From positions 1 through 64,000 of the forward strand of contig NZ_NEHB01000035.1 of the NCBI RefSeq assembly GCF_002127655.1: a stretch of DNA of 64,000 bases. The letters are read 5' to 3'. A program made the position numbers and the translations under genes. The notes under the pieces are model-generated. The model was not told where the DNA came from. It saw only the letters and a program-made list of their open reading frames with translations, and did not search any database. This DNA is from Janthinobacterium sp. GW456P (lineage in GTDB: Bacteria > Pseudomonadota > Gammaproteobacteria > Burkholderiales > Burkholderiaceae_D). This document shows positions 27,217 to 36,724 of this stretch, piece by piece (the stretch's first letter is position 1; every line of letters starts with the position of its first letter).

Positions 27217-28803
27217 ATGATCAAACAAGCTCTCCTCTCCGTTTCCGACAAGACCGGCGTTCTCGACTTCGCCCGCGCCCTGTCCGCCCTCGGTGTCAAC
27301 CTCCTGTCCACCGGCGGCACCGCCAAATTGCTGGCAGACAACGGTGTTCCTGTCACGGAAGTGGCCGATTACACGGGTTTTCCGGAGATGCTTGATGGCC
27401 GTGTGAAGACCCTGCACCCGAAAGTGCACGGCGGTATCCTGGCGCGCCGCGATTTCCCTGAGCACATGTCGAAACTGGTCGAGCACGACATGCCGACCAT
27501 CGACATGGTGGTGGTCAACCTGTACCCGTTCCAGGGCACGGTCGCCAAGGCCGATTGCACCCTGGAAGACGCGATCGAAAACATCGATATCGGCGGCCCG
27601 ACCATGCTGCGTTCGGCGGCCAAGAACCACAAGGACGTGGTCGTCATCTGCGACCCGAGCGACTACGACGCCGTGCTGGCGGAGCTGCGCTCGGCCGACG
27701 GCAAGGCTGGCGACGTCAGCTATGACACCAAGTTCATGCTGGCGAAAAAAGTCTTTGCGCACACGGCGCAATACGATGGCGCCATCACCAACTACCTGAC
27801 CAGCCTGGGCCCGACGAAGGTGCACGCCGAGCGCGGCGCGTATCCGCAGATCCTGAACGTTGCCTTTGAAAAAGTGCAAGACATGCGCTACGGTGAAAAC
27901 CCGCACCAGAGCGCCGCCTTCTACCGCGACCTGATCGTCACCGACGGCGCGCTGGCGAATTACCGCCAGCTGCAAGGCAAGGAATTGTCGTACAACAACA
28001 TCGCCGATGCCGATGCGGCCTGGGAATGCGTGAAGAGCATGGGAGGCTTCGAGCAAAGCGCCGCCTGCGTCATCGTCAAGCATGCGAACCCGTGCGGCGT
28101 GGCACTGGGCAAGAACGCGGCGGAAGCGTACGCGCGCGCCCTGCAGACGGACCCGACCTCGGCATTCGGCGGCATCATCGCGTTTAATACCGAACTCGAT
28201 GGCGCCACCGCCGGCGAAATCGCCAAGCTGTTCGTGGAAGTGCTGATCGCCCCGTCGTTCTCCGCCGAAGCGAAACAGATTCTGTCGAGCAAGCAAAACG
28301 TGCGCATGCTGGAAATCCCGCTGGGTGGCGGCGTACACGCGATGGACTTCAAGCGCGTCGGTGGCGGCTTGCTGGTGCAATCGCCGGACGCGAAAAACGT
28401 CGGCATCGGCGACTTGCGCGTGGTCAGCAAACTGCAGCCGACACCGCAGCAACTGGCCGATCTGATGTTCGCCTGGAAAGTGGCGAAATTCGTCAAGTCG
28501 AACGCCATCGTCTTCTGCGGCAATAACATGACCCTGGGCGTGGGCGCTGGCCAGATGAGCCGCATCGACTCGGCCCGCATCGCGTCGATCAAGGCGCAAA
28601 ACGCCGGCCTGTCGCTGACCGGTTCCGTGGTGGCGTCGGATGCCTTCTTCCCGTTCCGCGACGGCCTCGACGTCGTCGTGGACGCGGGCGCGACCTGCGT
28701 GATCCACCCGGGCGGCTCCATGCGCGACCAGGAAGTGATTGATGCGGCCAACGAGCGCGGCGTCGTCATGCTGTACACGGGCACGCGTCACTTCCGTCAT
28801 TGA
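27217..28803 (+). CDS. purH: Bifunctional AICAR formyltransferase / IMP cyclohydrolase
   Basis: A 528-residue PurH performing the last two steps of purine synthesis. The N-terminal IMP cyclohydrolase part (about 1-195) has [17 protein letters not shown] and STGGTAKLL; the C-terminal AICAR transformylase part contains [11 protein letters not shown] and [11 protein letters not shown] with the catalytic Lys-His, then FVKSNAIVF and HPGGSMRD. Size and order are normal. No PurR-type operator is evident. A REP-like element and a hairpin follow the gene. Confidence 0.97.
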   Translation: MIKQALLSVSDKTGVLDFARALSALGVNLLSTGGTAKLLADNGVPVTEVADYTGFPEMLDGRVKTLHPKVHGGILARRDFPEHMSKLVEHDMPTIDMVVVNLYPFQGTVAKADCTLEDAIENIDIGGPTMLRSAAKNHKDVVVICDPSDYDAVLAELRSADGKAGDVSYDTKFMLAKKVFAHTAQYDGAITNYLTSLGPTKVHAERGAYPQILNVAFEKVQDMRYGENPHQSAAFYRDLIVTDGALANYRQLQGKELSYNNIADADAAWECVKSMGGFEQSAACVIVKHANPCGVALGKNAAEAYARALQTDPTSAFGGIIAFNTELDGATAGEIAKLFVEVLIAPSFSAEAKQILSSKQNVRMLEIPLGGGVHAMDFKRVGGGLLVQSPDAKNVGIGDLRVVSKLQPTPQQLADLMFAWKVAKFVKSNAIVFCGNNMTLGVGAGQMSRIDSARIASIKAQNAGLSLTGSVVASDAFFPFRDGLDVVVDAGATCVIHPGGSMRDQEVIDAANERGVVMLYTGTRHFRH

Positions 28804-28817
28804 TATAGTGAAGAGAG

Positions 28818-28910
28818 TAGGTCGGATTAGCGGGGCCGAAGGCCGCGCGTAATCCGACAAGCGCAGTTGGCAACGCATGTCGGATTACGCGTACCGCTCA
28901 TCCGACCTAC
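28818..28910. repeat. REP-like palindromic repeat after purH
   Basis: GTAGGTCGGATTA begins the element. A first hairpin GTCGGATTA...TAATCCGAC (28821-28858) is followed by a second, TGTCGGAT...ATCCGACCTAC. It has the same architecture as the copy at 15869. Confidence 0.8.
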
Positions 28911-28933
28911 GGCTTCTCGATAAGGTACTCAGC

Positions 28934-28978
28934 GGCAGGCACCGGTTATTCACCGGTGCCTGCCGTATTCATTATAGA
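28934..28978 (+). promoter_or_regulatory. Perfect 13-bp hairpin and -10 element before ruvC
   Basis: GGCAGGCACCGGT (28934-28946) and ACCGGTGCCTGCC (28952-28964) form a perfect 13-bp stem with a 5-base loop and no T-tract. TATAGA at 28973-28978 follows, 8 bp before the ruvC ATG (28987). This suggests a nearly leaderless ruvC mRNA. Confidence 0.5.
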
Positions 28979-28986
28979 ATCTGGCG

Positions 28987-29526
28987 ATGATTATTCTTGG
29001 CATCGATCCTGGCCTGCGCACGACCGGCTTTGGGGTCATTGAAAAACACGGCAACAAGCTGCGCTATATTGCGTCGGGGACCGTCAAGACGGGTTCCGAA
29101 GGGGAATTGCCGCCGCGCCTGAAGATCATCCTGCAGGGCGTGAGCGAAATCGTCGGCACCTACCGGCCCGATTGCGCGGCCATCGAGAAAGTGTTTGTCA
29201 ACGTCAATCCCCAATCGACCTTGCTGCTGGGCCAGGCGCGCGGCGCTGCCATTTGCGCGCTGGTCCATGCCGACCTGTCGGTGGCCGAATACACGGCGCT
29301 GCAAGTGAAGCAGGCCGTCACGGGCCACGGCAAGGCGGCCAAGGAGCAGGTGCAGGACATGGTTTCCCGGCTGCTGTCGCTGCCCGGCTTGCCCGGCACG
29401 GATGCGGCCGATGCCCTGGGCGTGGCCATTTGCCACGCCAACAGCATCGATGCGCTGGCGATGCTCGGCGCGCTGGCGCCCCAGCTGCGGGGTCTGCGCA
29501 TGAAGCGCGGCCGTTTGGTGGGCTAG
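28987..29526 (+). CDS. ruvC: Holliday junction resolvase RuvC
   Basis: A 179-residue endonuclease that cuts Holliday junctions symmetrically. Catalytic acidic residues lie in [12 protein letters not shown] (Asp7), AAIEKVF (Glu67), and [12 protein letters not shown] (acidic pair near 140). There is no Shine-Dalgarno, and a -10 element ends only 8 bp upstream. It is the first gene of the ruvCAB set. Confidence 0.97.
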   Translation: MIILGIDPGLRTTGFGVIEKHGNKLRYIASGTVKTGSEGELPPRLKIILQGVSEIVGTYRPDCAAIEKVFVNVNPQSTLLLGQARGAAICALVHADLSVAEYTALQVKQAVTGHGKAAKEQVQDMVSRLLSLPGLPGTDAADALGVAICHANSIDALAMLGALAPQLRGLRMKRGRLVG

Positions 29527-29573
29527 GCGCGCCATATGCCCCTCATATATATACACAACATTAGGAACACGCG

Positions 29574-30152
29574 ATGATAGGCCGTCTCTCCGGTATTTTG
29601 CTTGAAAAGAATCCGCCACAATTGCTGGTCGATTGCCAGGGCGTCGGCTATGAAGTCGACGTGCCGATGAGCACCTTTTACAACCTGCCCCACGTGGGCG
29701 AAAAAGTCGTGCTGTTTACGCACCAGGCCATCCGCGAAGATGCGCACCTGCTGTTTGGCTTCGGCAATGCGGCCGAGCGCGCCGTGTTCCGCCAGTTGAT
29801 CAAGATCACGGGCGTGGGCGCGCGCATGGCGCTGTCTATCCTCTCCGGCATGACGATTGCCGACCTGGCGCAGGCGATCACGCTGCAGGATTCGGGCCGC
29901 CTGGTGAAAGTACCGGGCATCGGCAAGAAGACGGCCGAGCGCCTGCTGCTGGAATTGAAGGGCAAGATCGGTGCGGATCTCGGTCCGCTGGGCGCGCACG
30001 CGGCGCCGGACGCGCAATCGGATATCTTGAACGCGCTGGTCGCGCTCGGTTATTCGGACAAGGAAGCGCTGGCCGCCGTGAAAAACGTGCCGGCCGGCAG
30101 CGGTGTCTCGGACGGCATCAAACTGGCGCTGAAAGCGCTGTCGAAAGGCTGA
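29574..30152 (+). CDS. ruvA: Holliday junction helicase subunit RuvA
   Basis: A 192-residue junction-binding subunit. An OB-fold N-terminus ([20 protein letters not shown]) is followed by two helix-hairpin-helix motifs ([14 protein letters not shown] and [16 protein letters not shown]) and a C-terminal RuvB-binding three-helix domain ([16 protein letters not shown]). An AGGAAC Shine-Dalgarno is present. It is six bases upstream of ruvB. Confidence 0.97.
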   Translation: MIGRLSGILLEKNPPQLLVDCQGVGYEVDVPMSTFYNLPHVGEKVVLFTHQAIREDAHLLFGFGNAAERAVFRQLIKITGVGARMALSILSGMTIADLAQAITLQDSGRLVKVPGIGKKTAERLLLELKGKIGADLGPLGAHAAPDAQSDILNALVALGYSDKEALAAVKNVPAGSGVSDGIKLALKALSKG

Positions 30153-30158
30153 TAAGGC

Positions 30159-31214
30159 ATGAGCATCCAGACCGACATCTTCACGGAACAGCGCATCATC
30201 GACGCGGCGCCCATCTCGCACAACGAAGAGGCCATCGAACGGGCCTTGCGCCCCAAGCAGCTCGATGAGTACGTGGGGCAGGAAAAGATCCGCGACCAGC
30301 TGGAAATTTTTATTACGGCCGCGCGCCAGCGCAAGGAAGCGCTCGACCATACCTTGCTGTTCGGCCCGCCGGGCCTGGGCAAGACGACCCTGGCGCACAT
30401 CATCGCGCGCGAAATGGGCGTCAACCTGCGCCAGACCTCCGGCCCCGTGCTGGAGCGCCCGGGCGACCTGGCGGCGATTTTGACGAACCTGGAAGCGAAC
30501 GACGTCCTGTTCATCGATGAAATCCACCGCCTGTCGCCCGTGGTCGAGGAAATCCTGTATCCGGCATTGGAAGATTATCAGATCGACATCATGATCGGCG
30601 AGGGCCCGGCCGCCCGCTCCGTGAAACTCGATCTGCAGCCGTTTACATTAGTGGGTGCCACCACGCGCGCCGGCATGCTGACCAACCCGCTGCGTGACCG
30701 CTTCGGCATCGTCGCCCGCCTCGAGTTTTATAACACGGGCGAGCTGACGAAGATCGTCACGCGCAGCGCCGCCTTGCTGAAAGCCCCGATCGACCCGGAT
30801 GGCGCGCATGAAATCGCCCAGCGCGCGCGCGGCACGCCCCGCATCGCCAACCGCCTGCTGCGCCGCGTGCGCGATTTCGCGGAAGTCAAAAGCAATGGCG
30901 AGATCACCAAGGTGGTGGCCGACCGCGCGCTGGCCATGCTCGACGTCGATTCCGTCGGTTTCGACGTGATGGACCGTAAATTGCTGGAGGCAGTGCTGTT
31001 CAAGTTCGGCGGCGGCCCCGTCGGCATAGGGAATTTGGCGGCGGCCATCGGCGAAGCGGCCGATACCATCGAAGACGTGCTGGAACCATATCTGATCCAG
31101 CAAGGTTTCTTGCAGCGCACGCCGCGCGGCAGGGTCGCCACGCCGGCCGCGTATCTGCACTTCGGCGTCAGCGCGCCGCGCATGGGGCCGAACGGCGAAG
31201 CGTGGGAACTGTGA
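30159..31214 (+). CDS. ruvB: Holliday junction branch-migration ATPase RuvB
   Basis: A 351-residue AAA+ motor. Walker A is [14 protein letters not shown] (about residues 65-78), Walker B is [10 protein letters not shown], sensor 1 is LVGATTRAG, and the arginine finger lies in LRDRFG. A winged-helix C-terminus ends with [17 protein letters not shown]. Its TGA shares its final base with the following gene's ATG, so the genes are coupled. Confidence 0.97.
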   Translation: MSIQTDIFTEQRIIDAAPISHNEEAIERALRPKQLDEYVGQEKIRDQLEIFITAARQRKEALDHTLLFGPPGLGKTTLAHIIAREMGVNLRQTSGPVLERPGDLAAILTNLEANDVLFIDEIHRLSPVVEEILYPALEDYQIDIMIGEGPAARSVKLDLQPFTLVGATTRAGMLTNPLRDRFGIVARLEFYNTGELTKIVTRSAALLKAPIDPDGAHEIAQRARGTPRIANRLLRRVRDFAEVKSNGEITKVVADRALAMLDVDSVGFDVMDRKLLEAVLFKFGGGPVGIGNLAAAIGEAADTIEDVLEPYLIQQGFLQRTPRGRVATPAAYLHFGVSAPRMGPNGEAWEL

Positions 31215-31705
31215 TGGCGGATGCTGGTATGCCGGGCATGCAGATCTGGATCGACGCCGATGCCTGCCCCGTGGTCATCAAGGAAATTTTGTACCGCGTG
31301 GCCGAGCGGCTGGAACTGCCCGTCACCCTGGTGGCGAACCAGGGCTTGCGCGTGCCGCCCTCGCGCTTCATCCGCACCGTGCAAGTGCCGTCGGGCGCGG
31401 ACGTGGCCGACCAGGAAATCGTGCGCTTGCTCAATCCCGGCGACCTCGTCATCACGGGCGACATCCCGCTGGCGTCCGACGTGCTGGCCAAGGGCGGCTA
31501 CGCGCTGAACCCGCGAGGCGAGTTTTATACGAAAGATAATATCGCCCAGCAACTGACGATGCGCGCCTTCATGGAAGAGTTGCGCAGCGGCGGCGTCGAT
31601 ACGGGCGGCCCGGCCGCCTTCAGCCAGTCGGACCGGCAGCAGTTCGCCAACAGCCTGGACCGGCATCTGAGCAAGCATCACCGCAAGCCGGCAGCGGCGC
31701 AGTAA
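31214..31705 (+). CDS. YaiI/YqxD-family protein (UPF0178)
   Basis: A 163-residue member of UPF0178 (DUF188), a small PIN-like family. It contains [18 protein letters not shown] near residue 9, NQGLRVPPS, and [16 protein letters not shown], with acidic residues conserved as in nucleases. Biochemical function is unproven. The ATG at 31214 overlaps the ruvB stop; the alternative start at 31238 also reads well. It is the last gene before a strong terminator, so it closes the ruvCAB transcript. Confidence 0.88.
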   Translation: MADAGMPGMQIWIDADACPVVIKEILYRVAERLELPVTLVANQGLRVPPSRFIRTVQVPSGADVADQEIVRLLNPGDLVITGDIPLASDVLAKGGYALNPRGEFYTKDNIAQQLTMRAFMEELRSGGVDTGGPAAFSQSDRQQFANSLDRHLSKHHRKPAAAQ

Positions 31706-31714
31706 TTCGCGGAC

Positions 31715-31746
31715 GAAAAAAAACCGGCGCAAGCCGGTTTTTTTTA
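31715..31746. terminator. Terminator after the ruv operon
   Basis: AAAACCGGC-GCAA-GCCGGTTTTTTTT, flanked by A- and T-tracts, lies between convergent genes and can work both ways. Confidence 0.85.
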
Positions 31747-31757
31747 TGGCGAACAGC

Positions 31758-32225
31758 TTATTCTTCGCGCAGCCACGTCTGTGTGCGGCCTATCATCGGG
31801 ATGCCGACATAGGCGCGTACTTTCAGCTTGGTGCCGCCTTCGATCAGTTCCGCCTTGGTCTTGTAGACCTTGCCGTCCGCCGGGTCGAGGATTTGACCGC
31901 CGCTCCATTCGTTGCCGTCCTGCTTCAGGCCGGTCAACATGACGAGGCCGATGATCGGCTGATCCTTGTTGGCATCCTTGCACTGTACACATTTCGGATT
32001 CTGATCTTCTTCCGGCCCACGCAACAGCTTTTCGATCTTGCCTTGCAAGACACCGTTGTTTTCCGTGATGCGCACGATGGCCTTCGGTTTGCCGGTGGTG
32101 TCGTCGATGGTTTTCCACGTGCCTACGGGGGTGTAGTTGCCATCGCGCGCGCTGGCGCTGCCGGCGATGGCCAGGGCGGCCATCATGACGCTTGCTACGA
32201 CGGTGGTCTTGAATACGGTACGCAT
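31758..32225 (-). CDS. DUF2147 domain secreted protein
   Basis: A 155-residue protein with a Sec signal peptide (cleavage after ASA, about residue 26). The DUF2147 pattern follows: PVGTWKTIDDTTGKPKAIVRI, a CVQC pair in the middle (PKCVQCKD), then GLVMLTGLKQDGNEWSGGQILDP and KVRAYVGIPMIGRTQTW. The family is periplasmic or outer-membrane associated, beta-rich, function unknown. The two Cys could form a disulfide. It faces the ruv operon terminator. Confidence 0.88.
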   Translation of the reverse strand: MRTVFKTTVVASVMMAALAIAGSASARDGNYTPVGTWKTIDDTTGKPKAIVRITENNGVLQGKIEKLLRGPEEDQNPKCVQCKDANKDQPIIGLVMLTGLKQDGNEWSGGQILDPADGKVYKTKAELIEGGTKLKVRAYVGIPMIGRTQTWLREE

Positions 32226-32340
32226 GGCGAGTCTCCTATGGTTTTTTTTGATCGGGTCACGAACAGTTTATATACCAAGGCAAGACCAGCCATCCTGCGC
32301 GGCGTCACGGAGGACGCCGCGCAATCGTTCCAAGCCTGCC

Positions 32341-35160
32341 TTATGCGCTGGCTAGTTTAGCAAACTGTTCGCGCAGTTTTTCAATTGTCGCCGAAAAACT
32401 GAGCAAGCGCTCGTTTTCTTGTGCAACGATGGCGGCAGGGGCACGCGCGACAAAGCTTTCATTGCCTAATTTGCTATTTACTTTGGCAATTTCCGCTTCG
32501 ATACGGGCGATTTCCTTGCCCAGGCGCTCGCGTTCGGCGGCCACGTCGATCTCCACTTTCAGCATCAGCTTGGTGGTGCCGACGATGGCGACGGCCGCTG
32601 GCGAGTCCGGCAGCGCATCGACGATCTGCACTTCGGCCAGTTTGCCCAGCGACTGGATGTACGGTGCGTACGATGCCAGCGCAGCCTTTTCCACCGCATT
32701 GCCCGCTTCGACGATCAGCGGCACGCGCACGGATGGCGAAATCTGCATTTCGCCGCGCAGGTTGCGCGTCGCGTCCGTCAAGGCTTTCAGCTGCTGCATC
32801 CACGCTTCGGCGGACTCATCGATCTTGTCGGTGTTGGCGATCGGATACGGCTGCATCATGATCGACACGCCCTTGGGCTCGCCTTCTGGCTTCGGCAGCT
32901 TGCCGGCCAGCGGCGCAACGCTTTGCCACAGCGCTTCCGTCACAAACGGAATGACCGGATGGGCCAGGCGCAGCACCACTTCCAGCACGCGCAGCAGGGT
33001 GTGGCGGGTGGCGCGCTGCTGGCCTTCCGTGCCTTGCTGCACTTGCACTTTGGCCACTTCCAGGTACCAGTCGCAATACTCGTCCCACACGAATTTGTAG
33101 ATGGTGGCGGCGATATTGTCGAAACGGAAGTCTTCAAAGCCCTTGGCCACGTCCAGCTCCGCCTTTTGCAGCAGCGAGATGATCCATTTATCGGCTTGCG
33201 ACAGGTCGGCGTCGTTCGGGGTGCAATCCTTGCCTTCCGTATTCATCATGACGAAACGGGTGGCGTTCCACATCTTGTTGCAGAAGTTGCGGTAGCCTTC
33301 GCAGCGGCCCAGGTCGAAATTGATGTTGCGGCCCAGCGAGGCATAGCTGGCCATGGTGAAGCGCACCGCGTCCGTGCCGTAGGCCGAAATGCCTTCCGGG
33401 AATTCCTTGCGCGTCGCCTTGGTGATCTTTTCCGCGTCGCGCGGGTTCATCAGGCCCGTGGTGCGCTTGACGATCAAGCCTTCCAGGTCGATGCCGTCGA
33501 TCAGGTCGATCGGGTCGAGCGTGTTGCCTTTCGACTTGGACATCTTCTGCCCCGTCGAATCGCGCACCAGGCCGTGCACGTAGACGGTTTCAAACGGCAC
33601 CTTGCCCGTGAAGTGCGCCGTCATCATGACCATGCGCGCGACCCAGAAGAAGATGATGTCGAAACCCGTGACCAGCACGGACGAGGGCAGGAAGGCCTTC
33701 ATGTCCGGCGTTTCTTCCGGCCAACCCATGGTCGAGAACGGCACCAGGGCCGACGAGAACCACGTGTCGAGCACGTCGTCGTCGCGCTTCAAGGGACCCG
33801 TGCTGCCGGCCGCCTGCGCCTTGGCGATGGCTTCCGCTTCCGTCTTGGCAACGAAGATATTGCCCTTGTCGTCGTACCAGGCCGGGATTTGATGGCCCCA
33901 CCACAGCTGGCGCGAGATGCACCAGTCCTGGATGTTGTTGAGCCACTGGTTGTAGGTGGTGCTCCAGTTTTCCGGCACGAACTTGATTTCGCCATTGGCG
34001 ACCTTGTCCAGCGCCGTCTCGGCGATCGACTTGCCCGGGAAGAAGGTGCCTTCCGGTGCCGGTTTGCTCATGGCGACGAACCACTGGTCCGTCAGCATCG
34101 GCTCGATGACGACGCCCGTGCGGTCGCCGCGCGGCACCATCAATTTATGCGGCTTGACCTGTTCCAGCAAACCTTGCGCATCGAGGTCGGCAACGATCTG
34201 CTTGCGCGCGGCGAAGCGGTCCATGCCGCGGTAGGCGGCCGGCGCGTCGTCGGTGATCTTCGCGTCCAGGGTCAAAATGACGATCTGCGCCAGTTTGTGG
34301 CGCTGGCCCACGGCGTAGTCGTTCATGTCGTGCGCGGGGGTAATCTTCACGCAACCGGTGCCGAATTCCTTGTCGACGTATTCGTCGGCGATGATGGGGA
34401 TTTCGCGGTCCGTCAGGGGGAGCTTGAGCATCTTGCCCACCAGCGCCGTGTAGCGCTCGTCCGTCGGATCGACGGCCACGGCCACGTCGCCCAGCATGGT
34501 TTCAGGACGCGTGGTGGCCACCGTCAGGAAACCGCTGCCATCAAGCAGCGGATATTTGATGTACCACATCGAGCCGTCTTCTTCCTCGGACACCACTTCC
34601 AGGTCGGACACGGCCGTGCCCAGCACGGGGTCCCAGTTGACCAGGCGCTTGCCGCGGTAGATCAAACCTTGCTCGAACAGGCGCACGAAGACGTCGGTGA
34701 CGACTTTCGAGCGCGGTTCATCCATCGTGAAGTATTCGCGCTGCCAGTCGGCCGAGGCGCCCAGGCGGCGCATTTGCCCGGTGATGATGGAGCCGGATTT
34801 TTCTTTCCATTCCCACACTTTTTCCACGAATTTCTCGCGGCCCAGGTCATGGCGCGAAATCTTTTGCGCGTCCAGTTGGCGTTGCACGACGATCTGCGTG
34901 GCGATGCCCGCGTGGTCGGTGCCGGGGATCCAGGCCGTGTTGTGGCCCAGCATGCGGTGGTAGCGGGTCAGGCCATCCATGATGGTCTGGTTGAACGCAT
35001 GGCCCATGTGCAGGGTGCCGGTGACGTTCGGCGGCGGCAACTGGATGCTGAAGGAAGGTTTTCCGGCATCGAGGGTGGCGCTAAAGTAACCGCGCTGCTC
35101 CCACTCGGTGCGCCAGAATTGTTCAATGTCGGCGGGCTCGAAAGACTTGGCTAATTCCAT
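32341..35160 (-). CDS. valS: Valyl-tRNA synthetase
   Basis: A 939-residue class I synthetase. The HIGH-type motif is [14 protein letters not shown] near residue 45 and [14 protein letters not shown] near 545; the CP1 editing domain lies between (TRPETMLGD, near 225). The C-terminal coiled coil is the typical ValS arm ([21 protein letters not shown]). The ATG at 35160 starts [16 protein letters not shown]; a TTG at 35181 is rejected. The leader has no obvious T-box or attenuator. It is monocistronic. Confidence 0.97.
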   Translation of the reverse strand: MELAKSFEPADIEQFWRTEWEQRGYFSATLDAGKPSFSIQLPPPNVTGTLHMGHAFNQTIMDGLTRYHRMLGHNTAWIPGTDHAGIATQIVVQRQLDAQKISRHDLGREKFVEKVWEWKEKSGSIITGQMRRLGASADWQREYFTMDEPRSKVVTDVFVRLFEQGLIYRGKRLVNWDPVLGTAVSDLEVVSEEEDGSMWYIKYPLLDGSGFLTVATTRPETMLGDVAVAVDPTDERYTALVGKMLKLPLTDREIPIIADEYVDKEFGTGCVKITPAHDMNDYAVGQRHKLAQIVILTLDAKITDDAPAAYRGMDRFAARKQIVADLDAQGLLEQVKPHKLMVPRGDRTGVVIEPMLTDQWFVAMSKPAPEGTFFPGKSIAETALDKVANGEIKFVPENWSTTYNQWLNNIQDWCISRQLWWGHQIPAWYDDKGNIFVAKTEAEAIAKAQAAGSTGPLKRDDDVLDTWFSSALVPFSTMGWPEETPDMKAFLPSSVLVTGFDIIFFWVARMVMMTAHFTGKVPFETVYVHGLVRDSTGQKMSKSKGNTLDPIDLIDGIDLEGLIVKRTTGLMNPRDAEKITKATRKEFPEGISAYGTDAVRFTMASYASLGRNINFDLGRCEGYRNFCNKMWNATRFVMMNTEGKDCTPNDADLSQADKWIISLLQKAELDVAKGFEDFRFDNIAATIYKFVWDEYCDWYLEVAKVQVQQGTEGQQRATRHTLLRVLEVVLRLAHPVIPFVTEALWQSVAPLAGKLPKPEGEPKGVSIMMQPYPIANTDKIDESAEAWMQQLKALTDATRNLRGEMQISPSVRVPLIVEAGNAVEKAALASYAPYIQSLGKLAEVQIVDALPDSPAAVAIVGTTKLMLKVEIDVAAERERLGKEIARIEAEIAKVNSKLGNESFVARAPAAIVAQENERLLSFSATIEKLREQFAKLASA

Positions 35161-35676
35161 GATTTGGCGTGTGATTGGCAAAAGGAACCATTATAGATGA
35201 CGCGGCATCGCCTGCAGCGTGGCAACAGGCCTTTTTCAGTGTTTTGGCGGCCTGGCGGGCCGCGAACTAACAACAGAAGGCGCAATAAAACGGGGCTGAA
35301 AGGGTGGCCGATGCTATAATGCCGGCCTCGGCGCCTCCTGCCCCATCCTTGCTGACGGCGCCAGCAGACGCGGTTGTATTCCAGTTTCATATCCAGCACT
35401 CGTCCGCGTCTCACGGCCAGCGCATCTGCGATGCCAGCCACTTTCAGCGCGTCCCCTCCGGGCCGGGCGCCTGAGCCACGCGCACCGCCAGCGGTGCACC
35501 ATTCACGGCGGAATCAAAGCGGCACGTCCATTGCACGCCGCTGCCGCCACAGCTTAGCCAGGATCTGTTGTCCGGCGCGTCGTCTTTTGATACGGCACCC
35601 CCCGTTTGGCGCCTTGCCGCCTGTGGCCTTGCCGTGGCCGCCGCTTTCCTGGTTTCGCTTTTACAAGGAAATCATC
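35161..35676. other. Gene-free divergent region between valS and the porin
   Basis: About 516 bp contain no convincing gene. A TATAAT at 35315-35320 on the plus strand could be a -10 for a long (~350-nt) porin leader, but no matching -35 is clear. An in-frame extension of the porin to 35374 lacks a suitable start and would bury the signal peptide; short antisense frames have no support. Confidence 0.5.
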
Positions 35677-36717
35677 ATGAAAAAAATCGCCATCGTTGCC
35701 GGTCTTGCCACCACCCTCGGCGCCATGCCCGCCGCCCACGCCCAGTCGTCCGTTGACGTGTATGGGCTGATGGACGCGGGCCTGGTGCAGGAAGGCGGCA
35801 TCAGCAAGCTCACCAGCGGCATCTCGGCCGGCTCGCGCCTTGGGTTGCGCGGCACGGAGGCGCTGGGCGACGGCTGGCAAGCCGTGTTCACCCTGGAAGC
35901 GGGCGTCCTGAGCGACACGGGCCGGTCGGACCAGGCGGGGCAATTGTTCGGCCGCCAGGCCTTTGTCGGCCTCAACAGCCCGCTGGGCATGCTGACCGTG
36001 GGCCGCCAGTACAACCTGCAAAGCCAGGCGCTGACCGACGTGGCCGACCCCTTCGAGGGCGGCTTTGCCGGCGCGGCGACCAACCTGGCCGGCTATTCGG
36101 CCACGCGCATCGACAATACCGTACGCTACACCTCGCCGGAATGGCGCGGCGTGACGGGCACCGTCATGTATGGCGCCGGCGAACACACGGGTGTGGCGGC
36201 GGACCAGCGTTCGCTGGGCCTGGCCCTGGGCTATGTCAACGGGCCGTTGACCCTGCGCCTGGCGCGCCAGAGCCGTGCCGGCGAGCCGGGCAAGGCCGAC
36301 GCGAACAACACGATTCTGGCCGGTAACTACAACTTCGGCGTGGCCACGGCGTTTGCCGGCTATGGCCGCAACACGGGCGAGGGCAGCTCGATGTTCTTCG
36401 CGGAAAATCCCTATGGCGCGGCGCAGGCGCCCACCGCTTCGAACGACAGCCGCGACGCCATCGTCGGCGTGTCTGTGCCGCTGGGTGCGACGACTTTGCT
36501 GGCCTCGTATGTGCGCAAGGATGACCGCGATAGCGCCAACCGCGATGCGCAGCAGCTGGCCATCGGCGCCACGTATGCCTTGTCCAAGCGCAGCAAGGTA
36601 TATGTTGCCTACGCGCATATCCGCAACCGCAACGACGCCGCCTACATGGTGGGCAATGCCACGGAAGTGGGCACGGGCAACCGCGCCTTCAACATCGGTT
36701 TGCGCCACGCGTTTTAA
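35677..36717 (+). CDS. Outer-membrane porin (Gram-negative general porin family)
   Basis: A 346-residue trimeric-type 16-strand porin. The signal peptide MKKIAIVAGLATTLGAMPAAHAQ is cleaved after HAQ. The mature protein starts SSVDVYGLMDAGL, carries RLGLRGTEALGDGWQAVFTLE and the constriction-loop region NSPLGMLTVGRQYN, and ends with the outer-membrane insertion signal RHAF (terminal Phe). This matches the Burkholderiales OmpC-like family (Bordetella/Neisseria type). An AAGGAA Shine-Dalgarno precedes the ATG. It is convergent with the GGDEF-EAL gene, only 7 bp apart. Confidence 0.93.
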   Translation: MKKIAIVAGLATTLGAMPAAHAQSSVDVYGLMDAGLVQEGGISKLTSGISAGSRLGLRGTEALGDGWQAVFTLEAGVLSDTGRSDQAGQLFGRQAFVGLNSPLGMLTVGRQYNLQSQALTDVADPFEGGFAGAATNLAGYSATRIDNTVRYTSPEWRGVTGTVMYGAGEHTGVAADQRSLGLALGYVNGPLTLRLARQSRAGEPGKADANNTILAGNYNFGVATAFAGYGRNTGEGSSMFFAENPYGAAQAPTASNDSRDAIVGVSVPLGATTLLASYVRKDDRDSANRDAQQLAIGATYALSKRSKVYVAYAHIRNRNDAAYMVGNATEVGTGNRAFNIGLRHAF

Positions 36718-36724
36718 CGCATCG

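Noticed and set aside
32923-35154. A 743-codon plus-strand frame opposite valS
   Set aside because: It is an antisense shadow of an essential, well-conserved gene; its composition is dominated by H, R, V and D with no domain.
35374-35676. N-terminal extension of the porin to 35374
   Set aside because: The signal peptide starts at 35677 after a good AAGGAA Shine-Dalgarno; the extension would place ~100 Arg/Pro-rich residues before it.
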